A stretch of 64,000 nucleotides of DNA from Streptomyces sp. Mut1 (GCF_030719295.1 NZ_CP120997.1:3910501-3974500); one strand, 5' to 3'. Positions 15,646-23,255 are shown, counted from the stretch's first letter. The notes: generated by a model from the letters alone, not told the origin. Numbers and translations are program-made.

Positions 15646-16830
15646 CTAAGCGGCCGAAATACTGCCAGCCATGTATTCGGAATGCTCCTTGAGGGCTTGC
15701 GAGAATTCTTCCCGGTAGCGGAGCCGACTCTTGAGGAGGCGTGTGTGGAACCCCGTAGTGGCGCGCAGGCTCAACGGGGCAGCATTACTGGCGTCCACGA
15801 CGTCGAGCAAATTGCGATAGGGGTGTTTCTCGGGCCAGAGACTAGCCGAAACTGACCATCGTTCGCCTGAGTTTCCCCAGGCAGCTGTAGGCCACTTCAT
15901 ACCCTTCAGAAGGATAAGTTGACCGGTCTCATCAACGTTCCCGGGGTTTTGAAGACGATTCCCTAGCCACGTCGATACACCTACCGTCACGGCGTTTCCG
16001 ACGAGCTTCCACCGAACTCCGGGGCGGGCTACCTTAAGTGCTGCTTGGGTCCAGTCGCGAGGGAAACCTTGAAGTTCCTCTGCGTCCTCAATGCGTGGTG
16101 TAACAATGGCGCGGCCAGGCTCTGCGTTGCACACCCACATGGCAGGTGATGATGGGATACCGAGCCCGGATCCTCCCTTAAGGGTCGGAAGCGCGTCCTG
16201 CGCCCACCCCAATCCGGTATTGCCTTCAGTCCAGTAGAAGCCGAAAGCGTCTTCCCTGTAATCTGATTCAGGACGTTCCTGGGCTTCGTCGGCAAATAGA
16301 ACCGAGCGAGGATCCTCAGTGCGCGATGCGACGAGGATTACCCGGTGCCGTCGTTGCGGAACGCCGGTGAAACGAGAGTCGACCAAGCGATAGGCCCATG
16401 TGTAGCCAAGTCGTTCAAATTCGCTGACCAGATACTCCATGGCTGTGCCGCGGTCGAGGGCAAGCATGTTGCGTACGTTCTCGATGACTACCCATCGGGG
16501 AGAAGCATCCTCCAGGAGCTCAAGTAGGTGCTTGACCATCCCGGATGCTTTTCCGTGGATGCCTGCAGTCCGGCCGGCTTGGGACAGGTCGGTGCACGGA
16601 AAGCCTGCAGTCACCACGTCAACGTCAGGAAGGGCCTGCAGGGTCTGGATATCGTCGTGGAGAGCGACATCCGGAAAGCGGTGCTTGAGAACGGCTTGCG
16701 CAGGTTCCCACCACTCGCAGAGCAGCTTAGTCTGCATGCCTGCTGCCTCAAGCCCGAGCTCGACACCGCCGATGCCAGCGAACAGCCCGGCAACAGTCAG
16801 CGGTCGAGGGGCGACGTCAAGGTTCGGCAT
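15646..16830 (-). CDS. C5 DNA cytosine methyltransferase
   Basis: This 394-residue protein has the ordered motifs of DNA (cytosine-5) methyltransferases. Motif I is VAGLFAGIGGVELGLEAAG, motif IV is TAGFPCTDLSQAG with catalytic Cys79, motif VI is ENV (117-119), motif VIII is QRRHRV (about 159-164), and motif X is VGNAVTV. The target-recognition region between VIII and X (ELQGFPRDW) is short. The C-terminal 90 residues extend past motif X. It would methylate element and host DNA. Its neighbour downstream is a PD-(D/E)XK nuclease, and the two could form a restriction-modification pair. It is the last gene before attR. The start MPNLDVAPRPL is chosen because homology begins directly after it. Confidence 0.9.
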   Translation of the reverse strand: MPNLDVAPRPLTVAGLFAGIGGVELGLEAAGMQTKLLCEWWEPAQAVLKHRFPDVALHDDIQTLQALPDVDVVTAGFPCTDLSQAGRTAGIHGKASGMVKHLLELLEDASPRWVVIENVRNMLALDRGTAMEYLVSEFERLGYTWAYRLVDSRFTGVPQRRHRVILVASRTEDPRSVLFADEAQERPESDYREDAFGFYWTEGNTGLGWAQDALPTLKGGSGLGIPSSPAMWVCNAEPGRAIVTPRIEDAEELQGFPRDWTQAALKVARPGVRWKLVGNAVTVGVSTWLGNRLQNPGNVDETGQLILLKGMKWPTAAWGNSGERWSVSASLWPEKHPYRNLLDVVDASNAAPLSLRATTGFHTRLLKSRLRYREEFSQALKEHSEYMAGSISAA

Positions 16831-17146
16831 GGTCAAGATGATCCCACGTCCTTTTGGTTGTCTGATGCCTGCGCTTGTTCTGTACAACTCGCACACGGTT
16901 GCTTTGTGTAGTCGATTCGAGCCAGTGCGTGAGTGCCCAGTTTGGGGAGAGTTGTCCGTCGCCAGCTCCCAGGTGCTAAGGCTGGGTCGCCTGCGATCCC
17001 CGGCCCCGCCTGGCAAGAGAGCCACGGAGCGCCCAGCGCGCGGGATCGGGATCCCTGTGGGCCACCTGTGGGCCACACTCGCGAGCTAAATGTGTCGGTG
17101 AAGCGTCTGCACAGGTCGCGGGGTGTACCTGGTCCGACTCCCCGGC

Positions 17147-17202
17147 GGTCCTGAAAACCGTCGTGGCGCGAGTCACCGTGGGTTCAAATCCACACCCACC
17201 GC
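17147..17202 (+). repeat. attR: decayed copy of tRNA-Ser 3' half
   Basis: This aligns with 531-589. Relative to the intact tRNA it lacks one A in the variable arm (after 17167), one T (after 17171) and one C in the T stem (about 17190). A T-to-C change is at 17151. The perfect shared cores are 16 bases (17152-17167) and 16 bases (17175-17190). Confidence 0.82.
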
Positions 17203-17208
17203 ATGGGG

Positions 17209-17252
17209 ACGGCCCCCGTCCAGGTGCACCAGGTGCATCGGGCGGGGGCCGT
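17209..17252 (+). terminator. Original tRNA-Ser terminator, now right of attR
   Basis: A 10-bp perfect stem, acggcccccg (17209-17218) and cgggggccgt (17243-17252), starts seven bases after the attR repeat. It marks the chromosomal flank that followed the tRNA before integration. Confidence 0.65.
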
Positions 17253-17292
17253 TCGGTTGTGCGTGCGGGCTTCTAGGATGGCGGGTGGGGCG

Positions 17293-17367
17293 GGGCCCGT
17301 AGCGCAGAGGTCGTCGCGCGCGGTCTCCAAAACCGCGAGGACGCCGGTTCGAATCCGGCCGGTTCCG
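17293..17367 (+). tRNA. tRNA-Trp(CCA), atypical acceptor stem
   Basis: The anticodon stem GCGGT/ACCGC encloses CTCCAAA, giving anticodon CCA. The D stem is GCGC/GCGC and the T arm GCCGG-TTCGAAT-CCGGC. The acceptor pairs GGGCCCG (17293-17299) with CGGTTCC (17360-17366). This includes a G-U pair and one C/U mismatch at the fourth position. The 3' end continues CCC rather than CCA. It looks tRNA-like and complete but unusual, so it may be a minor or special-purpose tRNA. Confidence 0.7.
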
Positions 17368-17624
17368 CCCTGTTTTTTCCTCGCCCACTTCTCCGGGGTT
17401 GTTTTGCGCCCTGCTGTGGACCTCGCGGGCCCGAGCGGACGGTTCGGACATCTCCGGGGGTTTGGTTTCCCTTCCTCACGCTTGCGGGGGAATCGGGAGG
17501 CTCGGGCGGTTCGCCGGTACGGCGCTGGGCAGCTTTGATCCGCGACGTCGTGATCATCACCGGGCGGTCGGCCGCCGGCCCGGGTTCGGACTCAGCCCTA
17601 TTTCCGGTTCCTGGAGGAACAGAC

Positions 17625-17936
17625 ATGGCAAGCATCCGTACCGCTCGTGCCCTCGCCGTTGTTGCCGCGCTGCCTCTTGCCGCCGTTCTCCTCGGCGGGG
17701 TGGCGCAGGCGGACAACGGCTCGATCGCGAGCGACGGATCGAACGCCGGCGTGGCCACGATCGGCGGCAGCGGGGTCGGCAGGGACAACGCGGGCAATTC
17801 GTCGACCTCCCAACAACAGGCCACCGGGCCCGGGGCGTCGAATCAAAGCAACTCCGCGCAGGTGAACGGGTCCGGGTTCACCGACATCGACCAGTCCACG
17901 CACAACTTGGCGGTGAACTTCACCAACCTCTGGTGA
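17625..17936 (+). CDS. Small secreted protein
   Basis: This 103-residue protein starts at ATG 17625 with GGAGG eight bases before it. Residues 1-28 form a Sec signal peptide (a basic SIRTAR start, hydrophobic ALAVVAALPLAAVLLGGV, cleavage after AQA). The mature part is small and rich in Gly, Ser, Asn and Gln (DNGSIASDGSNAGVATIGGS, then NSSTSQQQATGPGASNQSNS). It contains no cysteine. This composition suits a surface-exposed, repeat-like or amyloid-prone extracellular protein. It is not a chaplin by sequence. I do not recognise a named family. Confidence 0.8.
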   Translation: MASIRTARALAVVAALPLAAVLLGGVAQADNGSIASDGSNAGVATIGGSGVGRDNAGNSSTSQQQATGPGASNQSNSAQVNGSGFTDIDQSTHNLAVNFTNLW

Positions 17937-17991
17937 GCGCGGGGTCCGTCGCGGTCCGGGCGGGGGGCCGGACCGTGACGGAAGGACGGCT

Positions 17992-18032
17992 ACGGCCCGC
18001 ACAGGCGCTGCTTCGGCGCCTGCGCGGGCCGT
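17992..18032 (+). terminator. Hairpin terminator
   Basis: Acggcccgc-a-caggcgc pairs with gcgcctg-c-gcgggccgt with a single internal mismatch and a loop containing cttcg. It lies 55 bp after the secreted-protein stop. Confidence 0.7.
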
Positions 18033-18130
18033 TCCGTGTGCGAGGGGTACACGTGGGGCGTGTGCGGAGGGGCACGTGGGGCGTGTGCGTACGGGCGGTG
18101 GTGTCGCGTGCCTTGACAGCGGCAGCGTAT

Positions 18131-18145
18131 CTGACGGACAGTCAG
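18131..18145. promoter_or_regulatory. Inverted repeat ctgacggacagtcag, candidate TetR-type operator
   Basis: A perfect 5-5-5 inverted repeat lies 13 bases after a TTGACA box (18113-18118) and 68 bases before the first gene of the steroid-type operon. Position and form suit a repressor site overlapping the core promoter. No TetR gene lies nearby. Confidence 0.55.
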
Positions 18146-18213
18146 AAAACTGTAGCGGTCGGCTCGCAGTGCCCAGCCGGCCGGTCCTCGTGCCGTTCCC
18201 GGGAGGCGTCGAC

Positions 18214-19377
18214 GTGCATCTGGCCCCGACCGAGCGCCAGCTCCGTCTGCGCGCCGAACTCCGTGCCTATTTCCGCGAGGTGATGCCGGAGCCCGGCCAC
18301 GCGGTCCGTGATCCGGACGCGCAGCGGCGGCTGCTGCGGCGGATCGGGGCGGACGGGATGCTCGGCCTCGGCTGGCCCGTCGCGTACGGGGGGCAGGGGC
18401 GCGGCGCGGACGAGCAGTTCGTGTTCTTCGACGAGGCGTACCGGGCCGGCGCGCCCGTCTCCATGGTCACGCTCAACACCGTCGGACCCACCCTGATGAA
18501 GTACGGGACCGAGGCGCAGAAGGAGTACTTCCTGCCCCGGATCCTCGCCGGTGAGACCGTTTTCGCCATCGGCTACAGCGAACCGGAGGCCGGTACGGAC
18601 CTCGCCGCGCTGCGCACCCGGGCTGTCCGGGACGGCGACGCCTGGGTCATCGACGGGCAGAAGATCTTCACCAGCAACGCGCACCAGGCGGACTGGATCT
18701 GGCTGGCCTGCCGAACCGACCCAGACGCGCCCAAGCACCGCGGCATCTCGATCCTGCTCGTGCCGACGGACGCGCCGGGCTTCTCGTGGACACCCATCGA
18801 AACGGTGGGCGGTCTGACCACCACCGCCACGTACTACGACGGTGTGCGCGTCCCGGCCGGCGCCCTCGTCGGGGAGGAGAACGCCGGCTGGGGGCTCATC
18901 ACCAACCAGCTCAACCACGAACGAGTGGCGCTCGCGGCGATCGGCATGCAGGCGGAGGACTTCTACGCGGCGGCGCTCGCCTTCGCCCGCACCCCCGATC
19001 CGCTGACGGGCCGGCGCCCGGCCGATGAGCCGTGGGTGCGTTCCCGGCTGGCCGAGGCGTATGCACGGCTGGCGGCGACGCGCCTGCTCAACTGGCGCCT
19101 CGTCGGGGACGTGGGCGCGGGCGCACTGGCGCCGGGCGACGCGAGCGGCGTGAAGTTCGCCGGGACCGAGAGCGCCGTGGAGGTCTACCGGATGTGCCAG
19201 GAGATCACGGGCGACGCCGGCCTCATCCGCGGCGGCTCCCCCGGCGCGTTCGGCGACGGCGAGCTGGAGCGGATGAACCGGGCGGCCCAGATCAACACGT
19301 TCGGGGGCGGGGTGAGCGAGGTGCAGCGGGAGATCGTCGCCATGATGCGGCTCGGCATGAAGGGGGCGAAGCGGTGA
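18214..19377 (+). CDS. Acyl-CoA dehydrogenase, FadE29/ChsE2-like
   Basis: This 387-residue acyl-CoA dehydrogenase has the length of mycobacterial FadE29. FAD and substrate motifs include GYSEPEAGTDLAALRTRA, the middle beta-domain segment with DGQKIFTSNAHQADWIWLA, and the C-terminal GGSPGAFGDGELERMNRAAQ. In the igr pathway FadE28 and FadE29 form a heterotetramer that dehydrogenates the three-carbon steroid side-chain CoA ester. The operon context (FadE28-like, ChsH1/ChsH2-like and Ltp2-like genes) supports that role. The GTG at 18214 is chosen because GGGAGG lies eight bases upstream and homology begins at VHLAPTERQLRLR. The stop overlaps the next start (GTGA). Confidence 0.87.
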   Translation: MHLAPTERQLRLRAELRAYFREVMPEPGHAVRDPDAQRRLLRRIGADGMLGLGWPVAYGGQGRGADEQFVFFDEAYRAGAPVSMVTLNTVGPTLMKYGTEAQKEYFLPRILAGETVFAIGYSEPEAGTDLAALRTRAVRDGDAWVIDGQKIFTSNAHQADWIWLACRTDPDAPKHRGISILLVPTDAPGFSWTPIETVGGLTTTATYYDGVRVPAGALVGEENAGWGLITNQLNHERVALAAIGMQAEDFYAAALAFARTPDPLTGRRPADEPWVRSRLAEAYARLAATRLLNWRLVGDVGAGALAPGDASGVKFAGTESAVEVYRMCQEITGDAGLIRGGSPGAFGDGELERMNRAAQINTFGGGVSEVQREIVAMMRLGMKGAKR

Positions 19378-20360
19378 CAGCCGGGAAAGCGAGCGCGGAA
19401 GCCGGCGTGGACGAGGACGTGAGCGGAGACGCCGACGAGCTGTACGGGCGGCTCAGAGCGTACGAAGGGCGGCCCGCCGCCACCGCCGGGACCGGCAAGG
19501 ACCTCGTCAACGAGACGATGATCAGGCACTGGTGCGAGGCGATGGGCGACACCAACCCCGCCTACACGGGACCGGACGCCATTGCTCCGCCGACGATGCT
19601 CCAGGCCTGGACGATGGGCGGTCTGTCCGGTCACACGGACCGCAGTGGGCCCTACGACGAGCTGTTCGCCCTGCTCGACGGGGCCGGGTACGCGGCCGTC
19701 GTCGCGACCGACTGCGAACAGGAGTATCTGCGCCCCCTGCGCCCCGGGGACCGGGTCACCTTCGACGCGGTGATCGAGTCCGTATCCGCACGCAAGACGA
19801 CGAAACTCGGCACCGGCTACTTCATCACCACGCGCATGGACGTCCGCGCCTCGGGCGAACCGGCCGGGACGCACCGCTTCCGCATCCTCAAGTACCGCCC
19901 GGCGAAGGCAGGCGGGAAGCCGAAGGGGCCCGCCGGTGTCGCGCGGCCCGATCCTGTCGTCAACCGGGACAACGCCGGTTTCTGGGAGGGCGTGGCGGCC
20001 GGCCGGCTGCTGATCCAGCGCTGTGGGGTGTGCGCCGCCCTGCGCTTTCCCTGGCTGCCCGGCTGCAACACCTGCGGATCACCCGAGTGGGACACGGTCG
20101 AGGCATCGGGCGAGGGCACGGTCTTCAGCTACGTCGTCATGCACCACCCGCCGTTCCCCGCCTTCAGCGAGTCGGGCGAGGGCGGCCCGTACGCGGTGGC
20201 ACTCATCGAGCTCGCGGAGGGCGTGCGCATGGTCAGCAATGTGGTCGGTGTGCCGTACGACGAGGTGCGGGTGGGCATGCCGGTGCGGCTGGAGTTCCTG
20301 CGTACCGGCCCCGAGGCGAGACTTCCGGTCTTCCGTTCCTCGGCGGGAGGTGAGGGCTGA
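19374..20360 (+). CDS. MaoC-like / DUF35 OB-fold protein, ChsH2-like
   Basis: This 328-residue two-domain protein starts at a GTG overlapping the previous stop. Residues 20-185 are a MaoC-like hot-dog domain (MIRHWCEAMGDTNPAY, IAPPTMLQAWTMGGL). Residues 200-328 are a DUF35 domain with a rubredoxin-like zinc ribbon (CGVC...CNTC) followed by an OB fold (GEGTVFSYVVMHHPPFPAFS). In mycobacteria ChsH2 has this architecture. The hot-dog half pairs with ChsH1 to hydrate the enoyl-CoA, and the DUF35 half binds and activates the aldolase Ltp2. Both partner genes follow in this operon. An acidic 20-residue leader precedes the hot-dog domain. Confidence 0.87.
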   Translation: MTAGKASAEAGVDEDVSGDADELYGRLRAYEGRPAATAGTGKDLVNETMIRHWCEAMGDTNPAYTGPDAIAPPTMLQAWTMGGLSGHTDRSGPYDELFALLDGAGYAAVVATDCEQEYLRPLRPGDRVTFDAVIESVSARKTTKLGTGYFITTRMDVRASGEPAGTHRFRILKYRPAKAGGKPKGPAGVARPDPVVNRDNAGFWEGVAAGRLLIQRCGVCAALRFPWLPGCNTCGSPEWDTVEASGEGTVFSYVVMHHPPFPAFSESGEGGPYAVALIELAEGVRMVSNVVGVPYDEVRVGMPVRLEFLRTGPEARLPVFRSSAGGEG

Positions 20361-20361
20361 C

Positions 20362-21399
20362 ATGGATTTCACGCCCAGTGAGGAGCAGCGCGCGGCGCAG
20401 GGGCTGGCCTCCCGGATCTTCGCGGACCTGTCGACGCACGACCGCCTGGTCGCGGCCGGCAGCGGCTCGGACACGGAGCTGTGGAAGGAGCTGTGTGCGG
20501 CCGGTCTGCCCGGGGCGGCCGAGGAGATTGGACTGCTCGGCCTGGTCCTGATGCTGGAGGAGCAGGGGCGGACGACGGCGCAGGTGCCGTTCGCGGCGAG
20601 CTGTGTCTACGGGCTGCTGGCCGTCGCCGGGCACGGTACGGACGAACAGCGCGAGCGGTTGCTGCCGCCGCTGCGTGACGGTACGGCGGTGGCGACGGGT
20701 GCGTTCCCCGCCTGCGGCGCCGTACACGTGGAGACCGGGGCCCGTTTGAGTGGTGGGGTGCCGTTCGTTCCCTGGCTGCGGGACGCCACACACGTCCTGG
20801 TCGCCGCCGCCGACCGCGCCCTGTGGCTGGTGCGGACCGGGGAGCGCGGGGTGCGGACCGAGCCCGTCGAGACCACGGCCGCGTGGTCGGCCGGCCGGCT
20901 CGTGCTGGACGGGGCGTCCGCCGAGCGGCTCGGGGACGTGGGGGCGTACGAGGACGTGCTCGCCGGTGCGCGGACGGCGTTCGCCGGTGTGCAGGCGGGC
21001 GTGTGCGCCGGATCGGTGGCGCGAGCGGTCGAACACACCGGCACGCGCGAACAGTTCGGGCGCCCCCTGTCGACCAAGCAGGCCGTGCTGCTGCGGGCCG
21101 CCGACGCGTACATGGACACCGAGGCGATCCGTGTCACGGCGTACGAGGCGGCATGGCGCCGCGACGAGGGACTGCCGTACGGGAAACAGGCGCTGACGGC
21201 CGCATGGTGGGCGTCCGAGGCGGGAAAGCGCGTCGTCCACACCGGCCAGCATCTGCACGGCGGCACGGGGGCCGACCTCGACCACCCCGTCCACCGGCAC
21301 TTCCTCTGGGGGCGGCAGCTCGACGCCTACCTCGGCAGCGGCGGTGGCGTACTCCAGGAACTCGGCACGCTGCTGACGGAGGAGGAGCCGGAGGAATGA
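20362..21399 (+). CDS. Acyl-CoA dehydrogenase, FadE28/ChsE1-like
   Basis: This 345-residue protein matches the shorter FadE28 (about 340 residues) rather than a standard 380-residue dehydrogenase. It starts MDFTPSEEQRAAQGLASRIF one base after the previous stop. It carries the typical C-terminal pattern VEHTGTREQFGRPLSTKQAV and HLHGGTGADLDHPVHRHFLW. Its central domain is reduced, as in the subunit that does not bind FAD fully. It is expected to form a heteromer with the FadE29-like product. The stop overlaps the next ATG (ATGA). In M. tuberculosis fadE28 precedes fadE29; here the chsH2-like gene lies between them. Confidence 0.85.
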   Translation: MDFTPSEEQRAAQGLASRIFADLSTHDRLVAAGSGSDTELWKELCAAGLPGAAEEIGLLGLVLMLEEQGRTTAQVPFAASCVYGLLAVAGHGTDEQRERLLPPLRDGTAVATGAFPACGAVHVETGARLSGGVPFVPWLRDATHVLVAAADRALWLVRTGERGVRTEPVETTAAWSAGRLVLDGASAERLGDVGAYEDVLAGARTAFAGVQAGVCAGSVARAVEHTGTREQFGRPLSTKQAVLLRAADAYMDTEAIRVTAYEAAWRRDEGLPYGKQALTAAWWASEAGKRVVHTGQHLHGGTGADLDHPVHRHFLWGRQLDAYLGSGGGVLQELGTLLTEEEPEE

Positions 21400-21923
21400 C
21401 GGACCCGATGACCGACGGCCGACCGGAACCCGACGCGCCGATGCCCGACGCGCCGATGCCCGACGCGCTGCTGCCCGACGCGCTGACGCCCGCTCCGAAG
21501 CCCGACGCCCCCGCACTCGGCGAGGAACTCGCGCCGCTGGAGATCGCGGTGACCCGCACCCTCATCGTGGCCGGTGCCCTCGCCTCACGCGACTACCAGG
21601 ACGTGCACCACGACGCGGAGTCGGCGCGGGAGAAGGGCTCCCCGGACGTCTTCATGAACATCCTGACCACCAACGGCCTGGTCGGCCGGTACGTCACCGA
21701 CCGCTTCGGCCCCACGGCGGTCCTCAGGCGCGTCGCCATCAGGCTGGGCGCGCCCAACTACCCCGGCGACACCATGGTCCTGAGCGGCAGGGTCACCGCG
21801 CTCGGGGCGGACGGGACGGTGGAGGTGTCCGTCGTCGGCGCCAACGGGCTCGGCCGGCACGTCACCGGCACGGTGAGCGTCAGCATCCCCGTAAGCGTCA
21901 CCCGTCCGGAGGGGTCCGTATGA
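21396..21923 (+). CDS. MaoC-like hydratase, ChsH1-like, with repeat-rich N-terminal extension
   Basis: This is a 175-residue single hot-dog protein. The core (LEIAVTRTLIVAGALASRDY, QDVHHDAESAREKGSPDVFM, NYPGDTMVLSGRV) matches ChsH1, which forms the heteromeric enoyl-CoA hydratase with ChsH2. The DxxxxH-type hydratase region is DYQDVHHD. The first 40 residues form a Pro/Asp/Ala extension encoded by a 15-bp tandem repeat (21429-21488) that is absent from standard ChsH1 (about 130 residues). It may be a flexible tether or simply tolerated repeat expansion. A later start is possible, but none has a better ribosome binding site than the coupled ATG. It overlaps both neighbours. Confidence 0.82.
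   Translation: MTDPMTDGRPEPDAPMPDAPMPDALLPDALTPAPKPDAPALGEELAPLEIAVTRTLIVAGALASRDYQDVHHDAESAREKGSPDVFMNILTTNGLVGRYVTDRFGPTAVLRRVAIRLGAPNYPGDTMVLSGRVTALGADGTVEVSVVGANGLGRHVTGTVSVSIPVSVTRPEGSV
21429..21488 (+). repeat. Four tandem 15-bp repeats
   Basis: Units start at 21429, 21444, 21459 and 21474 (cccgacgcgccgatg and variants). They encode PDAPM, PDAPM, PDALL and PDALT at the N terminus of the ChsH1-like protein. Confidence 0.85.
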
Positions 21924-23086
21924 GCGTGCGCATGGCCGACTCGCTCGGCGGGAAGGCGGCGGTGGCCGGGATCGGCGCCACCGAGTTCTCCAAGGACTCC
22001 GGACGCAGCGAACTCAGGCTCGCCGTCGAGGCGGTGCACGCGGCGCTGGACGACGCGGGTCTCACCCCCGCGGACGTCGACGGTCTGGTCACCTTCACGA
22101 TGGACACCAGCCCGGAGATCACCGTCGCCCAGGCCGCCGGCATCGGCGAACTGTCCTTCTTCTCGCGCGTCCACTACGGCGGTGGCGCGGCCTGCGCGAC
22201 GGTCCAGCAGGCGGCCCTCGCCGTCGCCTGCGGGGTCGCTGACGTCGTCGTCTGCTACCGCGCGTTCAACGAACGGTCCGGGCGCCGCTTCGGCTCCGGC
22301 GTGCAGCGGCGCGAGCCCACCGCCGAGGGCGCGGCGCTCGGCTGGAACCTGCCCTTCGGGCTGCTCACGCCCGCCTCCTGGGTGGCCATGGCGGCCCGGC
22401 GTTACCTGCACACGTACGGGCTGACGCCGGAGGCTTTCGGGCATGTCGCGGTGGTCGACCGGCGGCACGCGGCCCGCAATCCGGCGGCGTACTTCCACGG
22501 CAAGCCGATCACGCTCGCCGACCACGCGGCCTCCCGCTGGATCGTCGAGCCGCTGCGGCTGCTGGACTGCTGCCAGGAGACGGACGGCGGCCAGGCGATC
22601 GTCGTCACCAGCGCCGAACGGGCCCGTGACCTGCGCCGCCCGCCCGCGGTGATCGTCGCGGCGGCCCAGGGCGCGGGGCGGGCGCAGGAGCAGATGACCA
22701 GCTTCTACCGGGACGATCTGACGGGTCTGCCGGAGATGGGGGTCGTCGCGCGCCAGCTGTGGCGCACCTCGGGCCTCGCGCCCTGCGATGTCGACGTGGC
22801 GATCCTGTACGACCACTTCACCCCCTTCGTCCTGATGCAGCTGGAGGAGTTCGGCTTCTGCGCCCCGGGCGAGGCGGCGGACTTCGTGGCGGCGGACGCG
22901 CTGCCCCTGAACACCCATGGGGGCCAGCTCGGGGAGGCGTACCTGCACGGCATGAACGGCATCGCGGAGGCGGTCCGGCAGATCCGGGGCACCTCGGTGA
23001 ACCAGGTGCCGGGCGCCGCCACCTCCCTGGTCACCGCCGGCACGGGCGTCCCGACCTCGGGCCTGCTGCTGGGCCGGGCGGGCTGA
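21920..23086 (+). CDS. Thiolase-fold aldolase, Ltp2-like
   Basis: This 388-residue thiolase-superfamily protein starts at an ATG overlapping the previous stop (ATGA). It opens with GKAAVAGIGATEFSKDSGRS. Patterns include GGGAACATVQQAALAVACGV, DVAILYDHFTPFVLMQLEEF and NTHGGQLGEAYLHGMNGIAE. Length and sequence match Ltp2 (386 residues in M. tuberculosis). With the DUF35 part of ChsH2, Ltp2 performs the retro-aldol cleavage that releases propionyl-CoA and the C17-ketosteroid. The classical thiolase catalytic cysteine context is not the defining feature of this family. It is the last gene of the five-gene operon, and a terminator follows at 23146. Confidence 0.87.
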   Translation: MSVRMADSLGGKAAVAGIGATEFSKDSGRSELRLAVEAVHAALDDAGLTPADVDGLVTFTMDTSPEITVAQAAGIGELSFFSRVHYGGGAACATVQQAALAVACGVADVVVCYRAFNERSGRRFGSGVQRREPTAEGAALGWNLPFGLLTPASWVAMAARRYLHTYGLTPEAFGHVAVVDRRHAARNPAAYFHGKPITLADHAASRWIVEPLRLLDCCQETDGGQAIVVTSAERARDLRRPPAVIVAAAQGAGRAQEQMTSFYRDDLTGLPEMGVVARQLWRTSGLAPCDVDVAILYDHFTPFVLMQLEEFGFCAPGEAADFVAADALPLNTHGGQLGEAYLHGMNGIAEAVRQIRGTSVNQVPGAATSLVTAGTGVPTSGLLLGRAG

Positions 23087-23145
23087 CGGGGGCCGTGTCC
23101 GTGGGCGTACGCATCGGGGGCGACCCGGAGTCCCGCAGGGGTGGG

Positions 23146-23170
23146 CCCTCCACCTACAGGAGGTGGAGGG
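23146..23170 (+). terminator. Terminator of the steroid-type operon
   Basis: A 10-bp perfect stem, ccctccacct (23146-23155) and aggtggaggg (23161-23170), has a five-base loop. It lies 59 bp after the Ltp2-like stop. Confidence 0.75.
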
Positions 23171-23255
23171 GTGCATGGGCCTACACCCTGAGGCGGACGC
23201 GGTTTCGGGACCTGGGGGCGATCCACGGAGCGTGCCCCGCTCCTAGCGTGGAGCC

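Larger units (their letters stand above)
531..17202. mobile_element. AICE-type integrative conjugative element in tRNA-Ser, partly decayed
   Basis: The element lies between the 3' half of tRNA-Ser(UGA) and a second copy of that 3' half. It holds, in the usual AICE order, a tyrosine integrase, an excisionase, replication genes (SF3-like ATPase and Prim-Pol), a single FtsK/TraB-type transfer ATPase and small genes. AICEs move double-stranded DNA with TraB alone, so the absence of a relaxase and type IV secretion genes is expected. The right third (about 10.5-16.9 kb) is cargo: gene fragments, a YaaC-like protein, a Shedu-like nuclease and a C5 methyltransferase. Four core or accessory genes are disrupted and attR is damaged, so the element is probably fixed in place. 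Confidence 0.88.

Noticed and set aside
17293..17367. Selenocysteine tRNA
   Set aside because: The anticodon is CCA, not TCA, and there is no long variable arm or extended acceptor stem.
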